Below, piece after piece: positions 24,479 to 33,450 of a stretch of DNA of 36,441 nt. Numbering within the stretch: the stretch's first letter is position 1; every line of letters starts with the position of its first letter. Made by a program: the position numbers and the translations under genes. The notes below the pieces were generated by a model. The model ran no database searches, was not told the origin of the DNA, and was given only the letters and a program-made list of their open reading frames with translations. Source of the DNA: JBBIWA01 sp037439425 (lineage in GTDB: Bacteria > Acidobacteriota > Blastocatellia > RBC074); NCBI GenBank assembly GCA_037439425.1, contig JBBIWA010000061.1, positions 1 through 36,441 on the forward strand, read 5' to 3'.

Positions 24479-25804
24479 TCAGTCTGTGAGCGTTGCTTTA
24501 GTCTGTGATGGTGGGGTTTTGATTTGCAGTGTGCTGTAGACCTCAAGCACGCGTTCAGCCATTTGTGTTACAGTGTAATGCTCGCGCACCCCAGCATAGC
24601 CTTTGCGACCAAGATCAGCGGCTAATTCAGGATTGCGCCAGAGTGAATATATCGCTTCAGCCAAACTTTCGGCATCATTCGGCTTGCATAGGATGCCGCC
24701 ACGCGCGCGTTCAATAATTTCAGGAAATGCCCCCCAGCGTGGTTGCACCACGGGCACGCCGCTCGCCATCGCTTCAAGCACCGGCAGACCTTTCGACTCA
24801 GCGTAAGTTGTGGGTATCGATAGGAGATCCAGGCGGCGCAAAAAACTCAGCTTTGCTTTGCGGTCAAGCGCACCGTGATAATGAAACTCCGGAGCCAATC
24901 CCGCTTCCTTCATCTTTCGCTCGATCTCGCTGAGATAGCCTCTGTGTTCTGGCGCGAGATAGCCCGCCGCTTCAAGCCGCGCCGGTCCAAAGCCATCTCG
25001 CTGGCGCAGGATCCGATAAGCTTCGGCCAGCAGGTGCAACCCTTTTTCGGGCGTGATGCGCGCCAGATAGCCGATCGTGAAGCGCTCGGAGCCTGACTCT
25101 CTGGACGCAGTGAAATCTTTCAGGTTGATACCGAGCGGCACAACATGAATGCGGCTACGCGGGAGGCGCAGGTAGTCAGCCATAAACTCAGCGTAAGAGT
25201 GGCTCACCGCAATGAAGCCGTCAATGTATCTGGCATTTTCATAAATCAGTTGCCGAGCCTCATCTCGGTAAGGTTCACGCAAGCCTTCAAGAAACACGTC
25301 CTCGCCCTGCAGTGTGCAGCACAGCGGGCGGCCAAGAGCCTCTTTAATCGGCCGGGCTAATCCGCTGAGCAGCGAGTTTTGCAGATCCACCACATCGGGC
25401 AGCGGTTGCGTCTTGAGCCAATCGAGCAATTTGAAGACCTCCTTGCGTTGATAGCCGTCTTCGCCTTTGAGCATCGAGATCGTCATTTCGCCGAGCGCGC
25501 TCGGATGCACAGGAATCGAACGTTTTGACGCGGCCTTGAGCACGAGCTCCGAATCCCACAAACGATCAACCCAGCGCGGCGTGTGGCGAAAGATCGCCGA
25601 GTGTTGTTCCAGATAGACGCTGATGCCGCCGAAGAAGACTTTGTGCTGACTGACATTCGGCTCATCGGTGAGTGTGGGCGTGTACAAAGGCACGAGCATC
25701 ACCTCGTGTCCCTGAGCTATCAATTCAGCCGCCAGCGCATTATCGCGGAGACAACTGCCGCAATACATCCCACCGGCTCCGGCTGTCAGGTAAAGAATCT
25801 TCAT
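24479..25804 (-). CDS. Family 4 glycosyltransferase
   Basis: A 441-residue GT-B glycosyltransferase. The ATG at 25804 is chosen because the protein there opens with the usual MKILYLTAGAGGMYCGSCLRD; AAGGAG is 13 bases upstream. The C-terminal domain has IGYLARITPEKGLHLLAEAY and the nucleotide-sugar binding EAMASGVPVVQPRWGAFPEI, with the EX7E glutamates typical of GT4. No signal peptide or membrane segment is present. The C-terminal ~20 residues are polar, and the last codons sit in an imperfect duplication of about 17 bases around the stop. Donor and acceptor are unknown; it could act on cell-envelope glycans. It is divergent from the coiled-coil gene 65 bases away. Confidence 0.9.
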   Translation of the reverse strand: MKILYLTAGAGGMYCGSCLRDNALAAELIAQGHEVMLVPLYTPTLTDEPNVSQHKVFFGGISVYLEQHSAIFRHTPRWVDRLWDSELVLKAASKRSIPVHPSALGEMTISMLKGEDGYQRKEVFKLLDWLKTQPLPDVVDLQNSLLSGLARPIKEALGRPLCCTLQGEDVFLEGLREPYRDEARQLIYENARYIDGFIAVSHSYAEFMADYLRLPRSRIHVVPLGINLKDFTASRESGSERFTIGYLARITPEKGLHLLAEAYRILRQRDGFGPARLEAAGYLAPEHRGYLSEIERKMKEAGLAPEFHYHGALDRKAKLSFLRRLDLLSIPTTYAESKGLPVLEAMASGVPVVQPRWGAFPEIIERARGGILCKPNDAESLAEAIYSLWRNPELAADLGRKGYAGVREHYTVTQMAERVLEVYSTLQIKTPPSQTKATLTD

Positions 25805-25869
25805 GAAGTAACACTTGCTCCTTGTGCTACAATGCAGCTGGTCGCAACTACCACCAGGGAGATAGAACA

Positions 25870-26307
25870 ATGGATAATTCCCAGGACATCACCCTCAAGG
25901 CAGAAGTCGCCGCATTGAGGGGCCAACTTGCCGACGCGCTTAACAGGCTGTCCAGGTCCGAGGGCGCTATCGAACAACTTGGCAGATCCATCGCTGCCGG
26001 AACCCGCATGACCATCTGGCAGTTCATCGGCTTTGTCGCTGTGATGGCGGGCACATTGTTCGGCACGCTCTACTGGGCAACAGGCGTGCTTGAGAAGCGC
26101 CTTGAACAGAACGACAGGCGTATCGAGCAGATGGAGAGAAATTTCAATGCTCGCTTTGAACAACTGGAAAAGAACATGAACGCGCGTTTTGCGGATACCA
26201 ATGCGCGCTTCGATGATCTTAAGCAAGTTGTCCTTTCAAAACGGAGATTTCTCCCACTCTTTAACTCAGTCCAAGCTGCGATTCATCATGCGGCGCTTGC
26301 CCGCTGA
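25870..26307 (+). CDS. Small membrane protein with coiled coil
   Basis: A 145-residue protein starting at the ATG 25870 after GGGAGATAGAAC. It has an N-terminal helical segment, one membrane span (about 59-78, FIGFVAVMAGTLFGTLYWA) and a following heptad coiled coil (EQMERNFNARFEQLEKNMNA and repeats). No catalytic motif is visible. The frame end overlaps the end of the convergent reductase gene by 22 bases, and the last 25 residues look unstructured, so the natural C-terminus may have been truncated. Function is unknown; a scaffold or sensor role is possible. Confidence 0.65.
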   Translation: MDNSQDITLKAEVAALRGQLADALNRLSRSEGAIEQLGRSIAAGTRMTIWQFIGFVAVMAGTLFGTLYWATGVLEKRLEQNDRRIEQMERNFNARFEQLEKNMNARFADTNARFDDLKQVVLSKRRFLPLFNSVQAAIHHAALAR

Positions 26308-27710
26308 AAAGCGCGGCGCGCGTAGAGATGCTCAAACAGGTTGCCTTCGTGCGGCTGATCCCAGGCGATCTGCATCGTCGGAATCGGGCCGATGTTGAGA
26401 CGATCTACCTGGGGCGAAGCGATCAGACGATGGATGAACTTCTGATCACTGGTGATCGCTGTCACGACCAGCGTCGGGCCGAGCACTTCAGGCATCTCTG
26501 CCTGCTTCACTTCGACCACGCTGGCAAAGGGAAAGAGGAATTCACGATTGGCAAGCGGATGCTGTGCGCTTTCGCAATACACAATGGTGGGCAGCAGATA
26601 GGTAGCCCCCCGCCACTCAACCAGGCGCGAGGGGCGATACTTCGCAGTGACCTCCGTAGCGCCCGGTTCCCTCAGCCCTTGATCTACAATCGCCGAAATG
26701 CGCGCTGCCACCTCAGGGTTGGCAAACGGCGCAATTTGCGCCTGCGGGTCTTCTTCGGCGCGCGGCACGACTTGAGCCAAACGCTCGGCCAGCGCCTCAG
26801 CAATCTCGCGCCCCTTTCGTGGGACCCAGACGCCGGAAGCGTTAATGCACGAGCGGCCACCATTTTCCAGAATCGAACTCACCATCACATCCAGATACTT
26901 CTCCCACTGATCAATGCAGTCTTCGCCAATGACGACCTTGCTGTAGCCCGTGCCGTGCAGCTCAATGCGTGGATCATTGGCGTAGCGGCCCACCGAAGCC
27001 GAATCGCCGAAGAACATGCTGCGCCCGCAACAGCGCAGGATTTCGCCCGCGCCCGCGTGTTCGGCTGGATAGAAACTGAAGGCCTCTTTGGGCACGCCCG
27101 CCTTGATCATCGCCTGCGCGATGCGATATGGCGACCACGGTTCGGCGCTGCCCGGCTTGAGCACAAGTGGAATCTTGAAGGCAATGGCCGGAACCCAAAG
27201 CGAATGCACGCCGGGTGAATTCGATGGTAGCACGACGCCCAGACTCTTCGTGCGCGGAAAGAAGCTCACAGCGTGGCCTTCGTGGAAGCCGAAGCCGGCG
27301 TCGAGAATTTTGAAATCCAGCCCCCGCGTCAAGCCTCGAATCACATCGCTCATCTCGGCCATCACGCCACAAATCTTCTGCATGTTTTTGCGCACAAGCA
27401 CGTGTGGCATCCCGGTAGTGGCCGACAGTTGGCGGACATAATCTTCCGGCGACTGTTCAGCATCACCAAGCGGCAGCCGGTCGTGCATAAAATGCTCGGC
27501 CGCCCGTTTGCACATTCCCAGCAGCTCTTCGGTTGTGAAAGCGGCAAGCGCTTGCCTGCTCGATTCCTGATCGAGCAGATCGCGACGAATCAAGCCGGGA
27601 TTAGCCTGACTGACTTCGACAAATGTTTCGCGCGTCCGGTAGTGCGGCACGCGCTGCTGGTCAATACTTTTGTAGGGTGTGCCTTTGCGAAGGATTGGAA
27701 TGTGAAGCAT
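26286..27710 (-). CDS. Aldehyde-dehydrogenase-fold reductase, LuxC/acyl-reductase-like
   Basis: A 474-residue ALDH-superfamily protein. The ATG at 27710 has GAGGAA upstream; the ATG five codons earlier has none. The fold features are LGVVLPSNSPGVHSLWVPA (equivalent to the PWNFP loop), LVLKPGSAEPWSP with the cofactor lysine, and the nucleophile C288 in NGGRSCINAS. The usual Glu-Leu-Gly-Gly-Lys motif is replaced by ELHGTGYSK. This divergence and NGGRSC are reminiscent of fatty acyl reductases such as LuxC. It is directly downstream, by 184 bases, of a LuxE-like adenylating ligase. I infer reduction of an activated carboxylate to an aldehyde; the natural substrate is unknown. Oxidation of an aldehyde is the alternative. 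Confidence 0.75.
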   Translation of the reverse strand: MLHIPILRKGTPYKSIDQQRVPHYRTRETFVEVSQANPGLIRRDLLDQESSRQALAAFTTEELLGMCKRAAEHFMHDRLPLGDAEQSPEDYVRQLSATTGMPHVLVRKNMQKICGVMAEMSDVIRGLTRGLDFKILDAGFGFHEGHAVSFFPRTKSLGVVLPSNSPGVHSLWVPAIAFKIPLVLKPGSAEPWSPYRIAQAMIKAGVPKEAFSFYPAEHAGAGEILRCCGRSMFFGDSASVGRYANDPRIELHGTGYSKVVIGEDCIDQWEKYLDVMVSSILENGGRSCINASGVWVPRKGREIAEALAERLAQVVPRAEEDPQAQIAPFANPEVAARISAIVDQGLREPGATEVTAKYRPSRLVEWRGATYLLPTIVYCESAQHPLANREFLFPFASVVEVKQAEMPEVLGPTLVVTAITSDQKFIHRLIASPQVDRLNIGPIPTMQIAWDQPHEGNLFEHLYARRAFQRASAA

Positions 27711-27894
27711 AACTCTATTCCTCATCAGATAGCCAAACGGATGTGGCTCTTTTTTAGAAAAATGCGCCTGTCTGCGGCTCTCTCTGGGAACTCACTCATC
27801 ACTGGGCTCTCGCAAATTCAGATTGCGCCCTCAACATCTTGAGTGAGGGGCAAGTGATTAACCCCAGATAGCGACCGTCAGCCATTTTGCCAAA

Positions 27895-28980
27895 TCAGTA
27901 CACACCTTCAACCACCGTCGTCTGAAAACGCGAGAAGGGGCGCACGTTGCGCACGCCGTCCCACGGATACCTCTCGCAGGGCGGCTCGCGCTCAGCTTCG
28001 TCACGCTCGAGGAAACGTGGCATGAAAAATTCCTTCGTCAAGGTGGTCAAACGCACACGGCCTGTCTCGCCGTAGCCGACAACGCGCTCCGGTTCATCAG
28101 GATCTACTACTTCAATCACCGCGCGCGGCAAGGGCGGATAGTAGATAATCGCATAGTTGTCGGCCGGATCGAACGGTTTGTGCACAGCTAACCCCATCAG
28201 CGTGTTGCCGTAAGTTGGAGCGAAGTAAGCGCCTTCCAGCAACTCCTCGACGGCAAAGCGATGAAACTGCGGCGTCATCTCTGTCCCGCCGCAAAAGACG
28301 CCTGTGATGCCCGCCTTCTTGAGCGATATCTTCTCGCACAAAGCCTCAAGCAGCTTCGGCGTGGTGAACATGCACCTGATGGTGTCGTGCGCGCGCAGAA
28401 TGGTGAGCGCCTGCTCGATCACGTGTTGCTTGTATTTTTCTGCCATTTGCAGCTCACCCCACTTGATCAGCTTGATCACCCAGCGCGGGTCCAGGTCTAC
28501 GCAGAATGAGATGCCGCCACGATACTGCGCTAGATGCTCAACTGCCAGACGCAATCTTCGCGGCCCGCTCGGCCCCAGCATCAGCCAATCTGCGCCCTTC
28601 GGGAAATACTCATCTGGCAGCGTCGCGCTGAACATTTCGTAATCAATGCGGAAATCATCAATATTGATGCGTGTCTTCGGCACGCCTGTGCTGCCACCCG
28701 TTTCAAAGACGTAGATTGGTTTGTCAGCATAAGCCTTCGGCACCCAGCGGCGCACCGGACCACCGCGTAGCCATTCGTCTTGAAAGAAGCCGAACTTGTC
28801 CAGATCGTCATAAGTCTTGATCTCTTGACGCGGGTCCCAATCCAGTTTCCTGGCGTATTCCAGCCAGAAAGGAGTTCCCGTCTCTGGATCGAAATGCCAC
28901 TGGACAACTTCACGCACCCAAGCATCCAGGGCTTCGCGTGAGGCTGTTATTTTTGCCTGCCAATCGGTTATTGGATTCAT
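27895..28980 (-). CDS. AMP-forming acyl ligase, LuxE/phenylacetate-CoA-ligase-like
   Basis: A 361-residue member of the adenylating superfamily that is shorter than full acyl-CoA ligases and resembles acyl-protein synthetase LuxE and the phenylacetate-CoA-ligase group. The phosphate-binding loop is FETGGSTGVPKTRI, the AMP-binding region shows FCGGTEMTP and APTYGNTLMG, and a GYGETGRVRLTTL segment follows. The usual C-terminal lid domain seems missing or very short. The ATG at 28980 is used, since upstream codons to 29052 are featureless. With the adjacent ALDH-fold gene it would form a two-protein carboxylate reductase. Substrate is unknown. Confidence 0.78.
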   Translation of the reverse strand: MNPITDWQAKITASREALDAWVREVVQWHFDPETGTPFWLEYARKLDWDPRQEIKTYDDLDKFGFFQDEWLRGGPVRRWVPKAYADKPIYVFETGGSTGVPKTRINIDDFRIDYEMFSATLPDEYFPKGADWLMLGPSGPRRLRLAVEHLAQYRGGISFCVDLDPRWVIKLIKWGELQMAEKYKQHVIEQALTILRAHDTIRCMFTTPKLLEALCEKISLKKAGITGVFCGGTEMTPQFHRFAVEELLEGAYFAPTYGNTLMGLAVHKPFDPADNYAIIYYPPLPRAVIEVVDPDEPERVVGYGETGRVRLTTLTKEFFMPRFLERDEAEREPPCERYPWDGVRNVRPFSRFQTTVVEGVY

Positions 28981-29286
28981 CGCTCTACCAGCTCTTTCTG
29001 AATTCGCCCCCAACGTTTTTGGATTGTTGCTAACGCTCCGACGAAGTGTCAAGCAATCCGAGCAAAATGGTTGACAGCATCAGGGACGATTTTTTCCGGT
29101 AGTGGGTTTCGCTTATCCTACGGCTGTGGCTTTGGAACTCATGAAATAAGAGGGCAACAAATCGTCGTTTTTGCGGTATAATCTCTGGCGCCTGAAGCGC
29201 TGCAGCCCTAGCGCCACCACGGCCCCTCAGAAGCAACCTCAGCTCCTTCGACAATAACCTTTTCTCCTGGCCATCACAGCAATACC
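28981..29286. other. Divergent spacer between ligase and SGNH genes
   Basis: It contains a TATAAT at 29177-29182 (plus strand) listed separately. No small gene is supported. Confidence 0.4.
29154..29182 (+). promoter_or_regulatory. Possible promoter for the SGNH hydrolase gene
   Basis: A perfect -10 TATAAT (29177-29182) lies 17 bases after GCAACA (29154-29159), which matches three of six -35 positions. A start near 29189 would leave a leader of about 98 bases. Confidence 0.4.
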
Positions 29287-30444
29287 ATGATGAGTCACCG
29301 CATTGCACAAGCGACGATTACTTTGCTCCTGCTCACACTCCTATTTCCAGCACCGTCAACCGGGCAACAGAAACGGCGCAACATTGGGAAGTTCTTCGAC
29401 AAGCTGCGTGCTGGCAGGTCGGTCACGGTCGCCTACCTCGGCGGCTCGACTGCGGCTGGCGCCCGCGCCAGCCAAGCAGAGAAGACCTCGTATCGGGCGC
29501 TGGTCACCGCGTGGCTGCGCGCTCGTTATCCGCAAGCTCAAATTCATGAGCTTAACGCGGCAATCAGTGGGACCGGCTCGCTTTATGGTGCGATTCGTCT
29601 ACGCCGCGATCTGATCGCGCACAAACCCGATCTGGTCTTCATTGACCTGGCGTTCGATGATGCGAGCGAGGAAGAGACTGCAGTCACCATCTCGGTTGAG
29701 GGAATAATTCGCCAGCTGCTCACTACCACTCAGCCGCCAGAGATCGTTCTGATTTATGCGACCGGCCCTATCTGCGACGCGCGCGTTGAGTTGTATGAAC
29801 CGATAGCTGAATACTACGCCATCCCAGCGATCAACTTGCAGCAGCCGAGCTGGGGATGTAGTGATGAGAGGGGATCCATTCAAGTTGAGCTGTGGAAAGA
29901 TCGGGCGCATTTGCTTGATACAAGCCACCAAGTTTACGCCGAGAGGATCACAGCTTTCCTGACAGAGCAAGAGCAGCTCAAGCCCTCGCCTCTGCTCATT
30001 CCGCCACCACCACCCCTGCGGAGCGATGAGCTGACCTATGGCGAGTTGAAACCATTTGCTGAACTGCACCGCGCTTCAGGATGGCGGCTGGAGGCTAGCA
30101 GCGACCGCGCCTTGCCTTCAGCCTTGCTGGTCACCCACAAAGTGGGGGCGCAAATTGAGGTTCCTTTTGAGGGTACCGCGGTAGGAATCGCCTATCGTGC
30201 GGGGCCTGACGTAGGAATGATCGCATGCCTGATTGATGGGCGCCCTGCTCCAGCGCCTTTGACTCGTATTGATGGCTACGACAGTGTGTCTCGCATTCAG
30301 ACCCGTATCCTTGTCGGCAGACTAACACCAGGAGAGCACCGGCTCACCATCCGCCTGCTGGGTGAAAAGAATCCGAAGAGTTCGGGACATTATTTCCGAC
30401 TCGGCTATCTGCTCCTTGGCGGACAACGACCGGAGCGGCTTTGA
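29287..30444 (+). CDS. Secreted SGNH/GDSL-like hydrolase
   Basis: A 385-residue exported protein. A signal peptide (about 1-26, LLLLTLLFPAPSTG) leads to an SGNH domain (about 45-225): block I GGSTAAG with nucleophile S54, a block II glycine in AAISGTGS, and D211/H214 in LLDTSHQ for the catalytic pair. Block III, usually GxND, reads LAFDDAS, so the oxyanion asparagine appears replaced by D124. A beta-rich C-terminal domain (about 245-385) may bind carbohydrate. The family hydrolyses acyl esters, often on polysaccharides; the altered block III leaves activity uncertain. Two adjacent ATGs (29287, 29290) are possible starts. It is convergent with the VWA gene. Confidence 0.75.
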   Translation: MMSHRIAQATITLLLLTLLFPAPSTGQQKRRNIGKFFDKLRAGRSVTVAYLGGSTAAGARASQAEKTSYRALVTAWLRARYPQAQIHELNAAISGTGSLYGAIRLRRDLIAHKPDLVFIDLAFDDASEEETAVTISVEGIIRQLLTTTQPPEIVLIYATGPICDARVELYEPIAEYYAIPAINLQQPSWGCSDERGSIQVELWKDRAHLLDTSHQVYAERITAFLTEQEQLKPSPLLIPPPPPLRSDELTYGELKPFAELHRASGWRLEASSDRALPSALLVTHKVGAQIEVPFEGTAVGIAYRAGPDVGMIACLIDGRPAPAPLTRIDGYDSVSRIQTRILVGRLTPGEHRLTIRLLGEKNPKSSGHYFRLGYLLLGGQRPERL

Positions 30445-30560
30445 CACCCTCCCCGCCAGTAATCCAGCCACGACCTGTCAGTAGCCTGGCCATCAGGAAT
30501 CGGTTGGTGAGATCGTGGCAGCAACAGGCTGCTCTTGTGTGATTTGCTCTCCGCTGGCGA

Positions 30561-31607
30561 TTATCTGGGTGTGGCGTAATAACCTTCCTTCGCACGCACC
30601 GTCAGTTTGGGCAGCCCTCGTGGCGGATTGACCTTTACATTAATCTTGCGCCACTTGCCATCGCGCTCCAGATTGGTCGGGATATAACCGACGCTGTACT
30701 GATGGCGCAGCTCCAGTGCGATGCGAGTGGTGGCATCCTCCAGTTCCGCAGCCGAGCGTGGAAAGAAGGCCTTGCCGCCGGTCACCTGCGCGATCTCTTC
30801 TAGAATCGCCTGACCTTGCAGGTCGAGCGTGCTGCCGGCACCGCCACCCATCTCGACAATGCCGATGCAGTAGATCTGAACATTGGCCTCGCGCAGAAGC
30901 TTGCGCAGCTCACGGTAAGTATAGCGCGAGGAGTTATCCTGACCATCAGAGATAAGTAGCAAGGCGCGTTTAGCATGCCGTCCCTGCTTGACTTTCTCCA
31001 CCCCCAGATAAGCCGCATCGTAGAGCGCCGTCTGCCCGCGCGGATCCACCAGCGTGAGCTTGCTCAGCAGCGTATCACCGTCGCTGAACTCAGCCAGCAG
31101 ATTAGCGCGCTGATTGAACCCGAGCAGGAAGAAATCGTCATCTTCATGGCTGGTTTGAATAAAGGCCTTGAGCGCCTCGCGAGCACGATTGAGCTTGCCT
31201 TTCATACTGCCCGAAACATCGAAGATGATCCCGATACTGACCGGTGCATCTTCATACCCGAAGTATTCAATATTCTGCTTCACCTTGTCTTCATAGACCT
31301 CGAAGTGCTCGCGATCCAGCCCTGTGACCAGGCGATCGTAAGGATCGGTGACGGTAATCGTCAGAGTAACCACCTCGGTCCGTTCCCGGATGATGGTCTC
31401 ATCTGTGGCAGCGGCCTCTTTCCTTTGTGGTGGGGGCGGCAAAGATCGCTCCTGAGCTTGCGTTCTGGTCTCCGGCAAAGGTTCGGTTCGCGCCTCAGGC
31501 TGCGCTTGGCCACCCAAGGAAAGCTGCTCAACGGAAGAAACAATCAGGCCCAAAAATAGACCGAAACCAATCGCTCTTACCTGATAGAAATCTGCGATCC
31601 TGGACAT
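30561..31607 (-). CDS. Acidobacterial VWFA-related domain protein, exported
   Basis: A 348-residue protein starting at the ATG 31607 after AAAGGAGAGAGG. An N-terminal hydrophobic segment (GFGLFLGLIVSS) directs export, a Pro/Glu-rich linker follows, then a beta domain (about 80-120, TLTITVTDPYDRLV) and a von Willebrand A domain with the full metal site motif DVSGSM (130-135), a threonine in RGQTALYDA and the aspartate of ISDGQDNSS. The C-terminal LRHQYSVGYIPTN and VKVNPPRG blocks are hallmarks of the TIGR03436 type, which is strongly expanded in Acidobacteriota. A role in adhesion or protein-protein contact in the envelope is likely. It is divergent from recA. Confidence 0.9.
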   Translation of the reverse strand: MSRIADFYQVRAIGFGLFLGLIVSSVEQLSLGGQAQPEARTEPLPETRTQAQERSLPPPPQRKEAAATDETIIRERTEVVTLTITVTDPYDRLVTGLDREHFEVYEDKVKQNIEYFGYEDAPVSIGIIFDVSGSMKGKLNRAREALKAFIQTSHEDDDFFLLGFNQRANLLAEFSDGDTLLSKLTLVDPRGQTALYDAAYLGVEKVKQGRHAKRALLLISDGQDNSSRYTYRELRKLLREANVQIYCIGIVEMGGGAGSTLDLQGQAILEEIAQVTGGKAFFPRSAAELEDATTRIALELRHQYSVGYIPTNLERDGKWRKINVKVNPPRGLPKLTVRAKEGYYATPR

Positions 31608-32301
31608 TGGCCTCTCTCCTTTCTCTCTCACGAAAGTCACAGCAGCTCAGGTGCCCTGCTCGTCAGGTGCGCTGGTCAGTTCTTTCTTGCGAGACAATCA
31701 ACCTATCCGCGGCAGGCGCAGACATTATAACCCAACTGGCCCCTCATTGAGATCGTCCGTAACTACTGTGGCCGCGAAGGAGCAGCTAAGTAAGAAGTGA
31801 AGGGAAGTAAGCTGCTGCCGCAGTAAGCAACGGCCTATCAACTAATGCTCCTAGGAGCTAGATGAGCTTTTGAGCTCTCAACTCTTAGATAGCTCGCCCC
31901 CATCGAAGCTAAGCACTACGCCCTTGAGTAGTTACGATCGTCCTGGATTGGGGCGGCCTCGGTCAGAGCAGAGAAAAGCACTCTGATCGGCCCCTGGTGA
32001 TAGGGTGGGCTATGATATAATGACACCCAAGCTCGTAGCCATTGGCTAGCTGAAGCTCATAGTGATTAAGTACGCTCCTATCGACTGAGGTCACTCACTG
32101 CCCCAGCTACGCCCAGGAAGCCAATTGTGCTCCGGGGCTAAGGCGGGGCGGCTCTCCGCAAGGAAAAATCTCCGCCGTCAGCAGCATCAGGTGGGTTGCT
32201 TGACCAAGGAGCCGGATGTAGACTCAAGCTCGGCTCAACCTCGCGCTGGGGGCCGGATAACCATCAATTCACCAAACCAGAAGGGAAGAGTAAAGCTGAT
32301 T
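31608..32301. other. Long spacer upstream of recA
   Basis: The recA frame is open back to 32125 but those codons lack a ribosome binding site and family resemblance. The region holds the recA promoter at 32013-32021. Nested inverted repeats are present: GAGCTA (31855-31860) with TAGCTC (31890-31895), enclosing GAGCT/AGCTC. A short TAGCC-ATT-GGCTA palindrome lies near 32037 in the presumed leader. I could not recognise a LexA box, whose consensus in this phylum is uncertain to me. Confidence 0.45.
32013..32021 (+). promoter_or_regulatory. Extended -10 promoter of recA
   Basis: TGATATAAT is a perfect extended -10. Transcription would start near 32028, leaving a leader of about 270 bases that contains short palindromes. 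The -35 region is poor, as expected. The same nonamer lies before the lpt-rpoN cluster on the other strand. Confidence 0.5.
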
Positions 32302-33384
32302 ATGGGAAATGAAAAGACTGAGAAGAGTGAGAAGATCAAAGCCATCGAATCCGCCCTAGCAACCATTGAGAAGCAATTCGGCAAGGGCTCCGTTATGCGA
32401 CTCGGCGAACGCAAGAAGGTTGAAGATGTAGCAGCGATCTCGACCACAAGCATCGGTCTAGACGCAGCTATCGGCATCGGGGGCCTGCCGCGTGGGCGCA
32501 TCACTGAGATCTATGGGCCGGAAAGCAGCGGGAAAACCACGCTCGCGCTGCACGTTGTGGCTGAAGCGCAGAAAGCCGGGGGCCTGGCAGCCTACATTGA
32601 TGCTGAGCATGCACTCGACGCCGCTTACGCTGAAAAGCTGGGGGTTAATATCAATGACCTCTTCATCTCCCAACCTGACTACGGAGAGCAGGCGCTGGAG
32701 ATCGCAGAGTCACTGGTGCGCTCAAACGCGATTGACGTGCTGGTGATTGATTCCGTGGCTGCGCTCGTACCGCGCGCCGAACTGGAAGGCGATATGGGCG
32801 ATAGCCTTCCTGGCCTGCAAGCCCGGTTGATGTCACAAGCCCTGCGCAAACTGACGGCAGTTGTCGGGCGCTCCAACACCTGCATGATCTTCATCAACCA
32901 GATGCGCGAGAAGATAGGCGTGATGTTTGGCTCGCCCGAAACGACTACCGGTGGACGCGCGCTGAAATTCTATGCTTCGGTCCGGCTCGATATTCGCCGC
33001 GTCGGCTCGATCAAGGAAGGCGAGAATATCATCGGCAATCGCACCAAGGTCAAAGTCTCCAAAAACAAAGTCGCGCCGCCCTTTAAAGAGGTGGAGTTCG
33101 ACATCATGTATGGCGAAGGCATCTCGCGTTACGGCGAGGTGATAGACCTCGGCGTCGAGCATAAGATCATTGAGAAGTCCGGGGCCTGGTTCTCCTACAA
33201 GGGGGAACGTCTGGGTCAAGGCCGTGAGAATGCTAAAGCTGCGCTGCGCGATAATCCCGAACTCTTCGCCCGGATCAATGCGGAGTTGCGAGCCGCGCTC
33301 GGCATCAATGGCAAAACCCAGCTTGCCGCTGCCAGCAGCGGGAAACGCAGCAGCGAAGAAGCCAAGGCTGAAGAGAAGCGATGA
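32302..33384 (+). CDS. recA: Recombinase RecA
   Basis: RecA forms ATP-dependent filaments on single-stranded DNA for recombinational repair and SOS induction. The 360 residues from ATG 32302, after AAGGGAAGAG, match the family length; the Walker A loop GPESSGKTT lies at 72-80. Other signatures are the opening ALATIEKQFGKGSVMRLGE, DSVAALVPRAELEGDMGD, FINQMREKIGVMFGSPETTT (L2 region) and VSKNKVAPPFKEVEFDIMYG. The C-terminal tail is short and Glu/Lys-rich. It is monocistronic, with a terminator at 33539-33576. Confidence 0.97.
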   Translation: MGNEKTEKSEKIKAIESALATIEKQFGKGSVMRLGERKKVEDVAAISTTSIGLDAAIGIGGLPRGRITEIYGPESSGKTTLALHVVAEAQKAGGLAAYIDAEHALDAAYAEKLGVNINDLFISQPDYGEQALEIAESLVRSNAIDVLVIDSVAALVPRAELEGDMGDSLPGLQARLMSQALRKLTAVVGRSNTCMIFINQMREKIGVMFGSPETTTGGRALKFYASVRLDIRRVGSIKEGENIIGNRTKVKVSKNKVAPPFKEVEFDIMYGEGISRYGEVIDLGVEHKIIEKSGAWFSYKGERLGQGRENAKAALRDNPELFARINAELRAALGINGKTQLAAASSGKRSSEEAKAEEKR

Positions 33385-33450
33385 GGCTCTATTTTCCAGC
33401 AGCGCGCACTCAACTGTCAGACTTGTCGACCTCCGCGTAGGCAAATTAAA

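Noticed and set aside
26328..27218. 296-codon frame antisense to the ALDH-fold reductase
   Set aside because: The opposite strand encodes a recognisable enzyme throughout; no ribosome binding site supports this frame.
31855..31895. Nested inverted repeats before recA as a LexA operator
   Set aside because: They lie over 100 bases upstream of the likely promoter and do not resemble a known SOS box.
32125..32301. 59-codon N-terminal extension of RecA
   Set aside because: No ribosome binding site or RecA-like sequence is present; the ATG at 32302 gives the standard protein.
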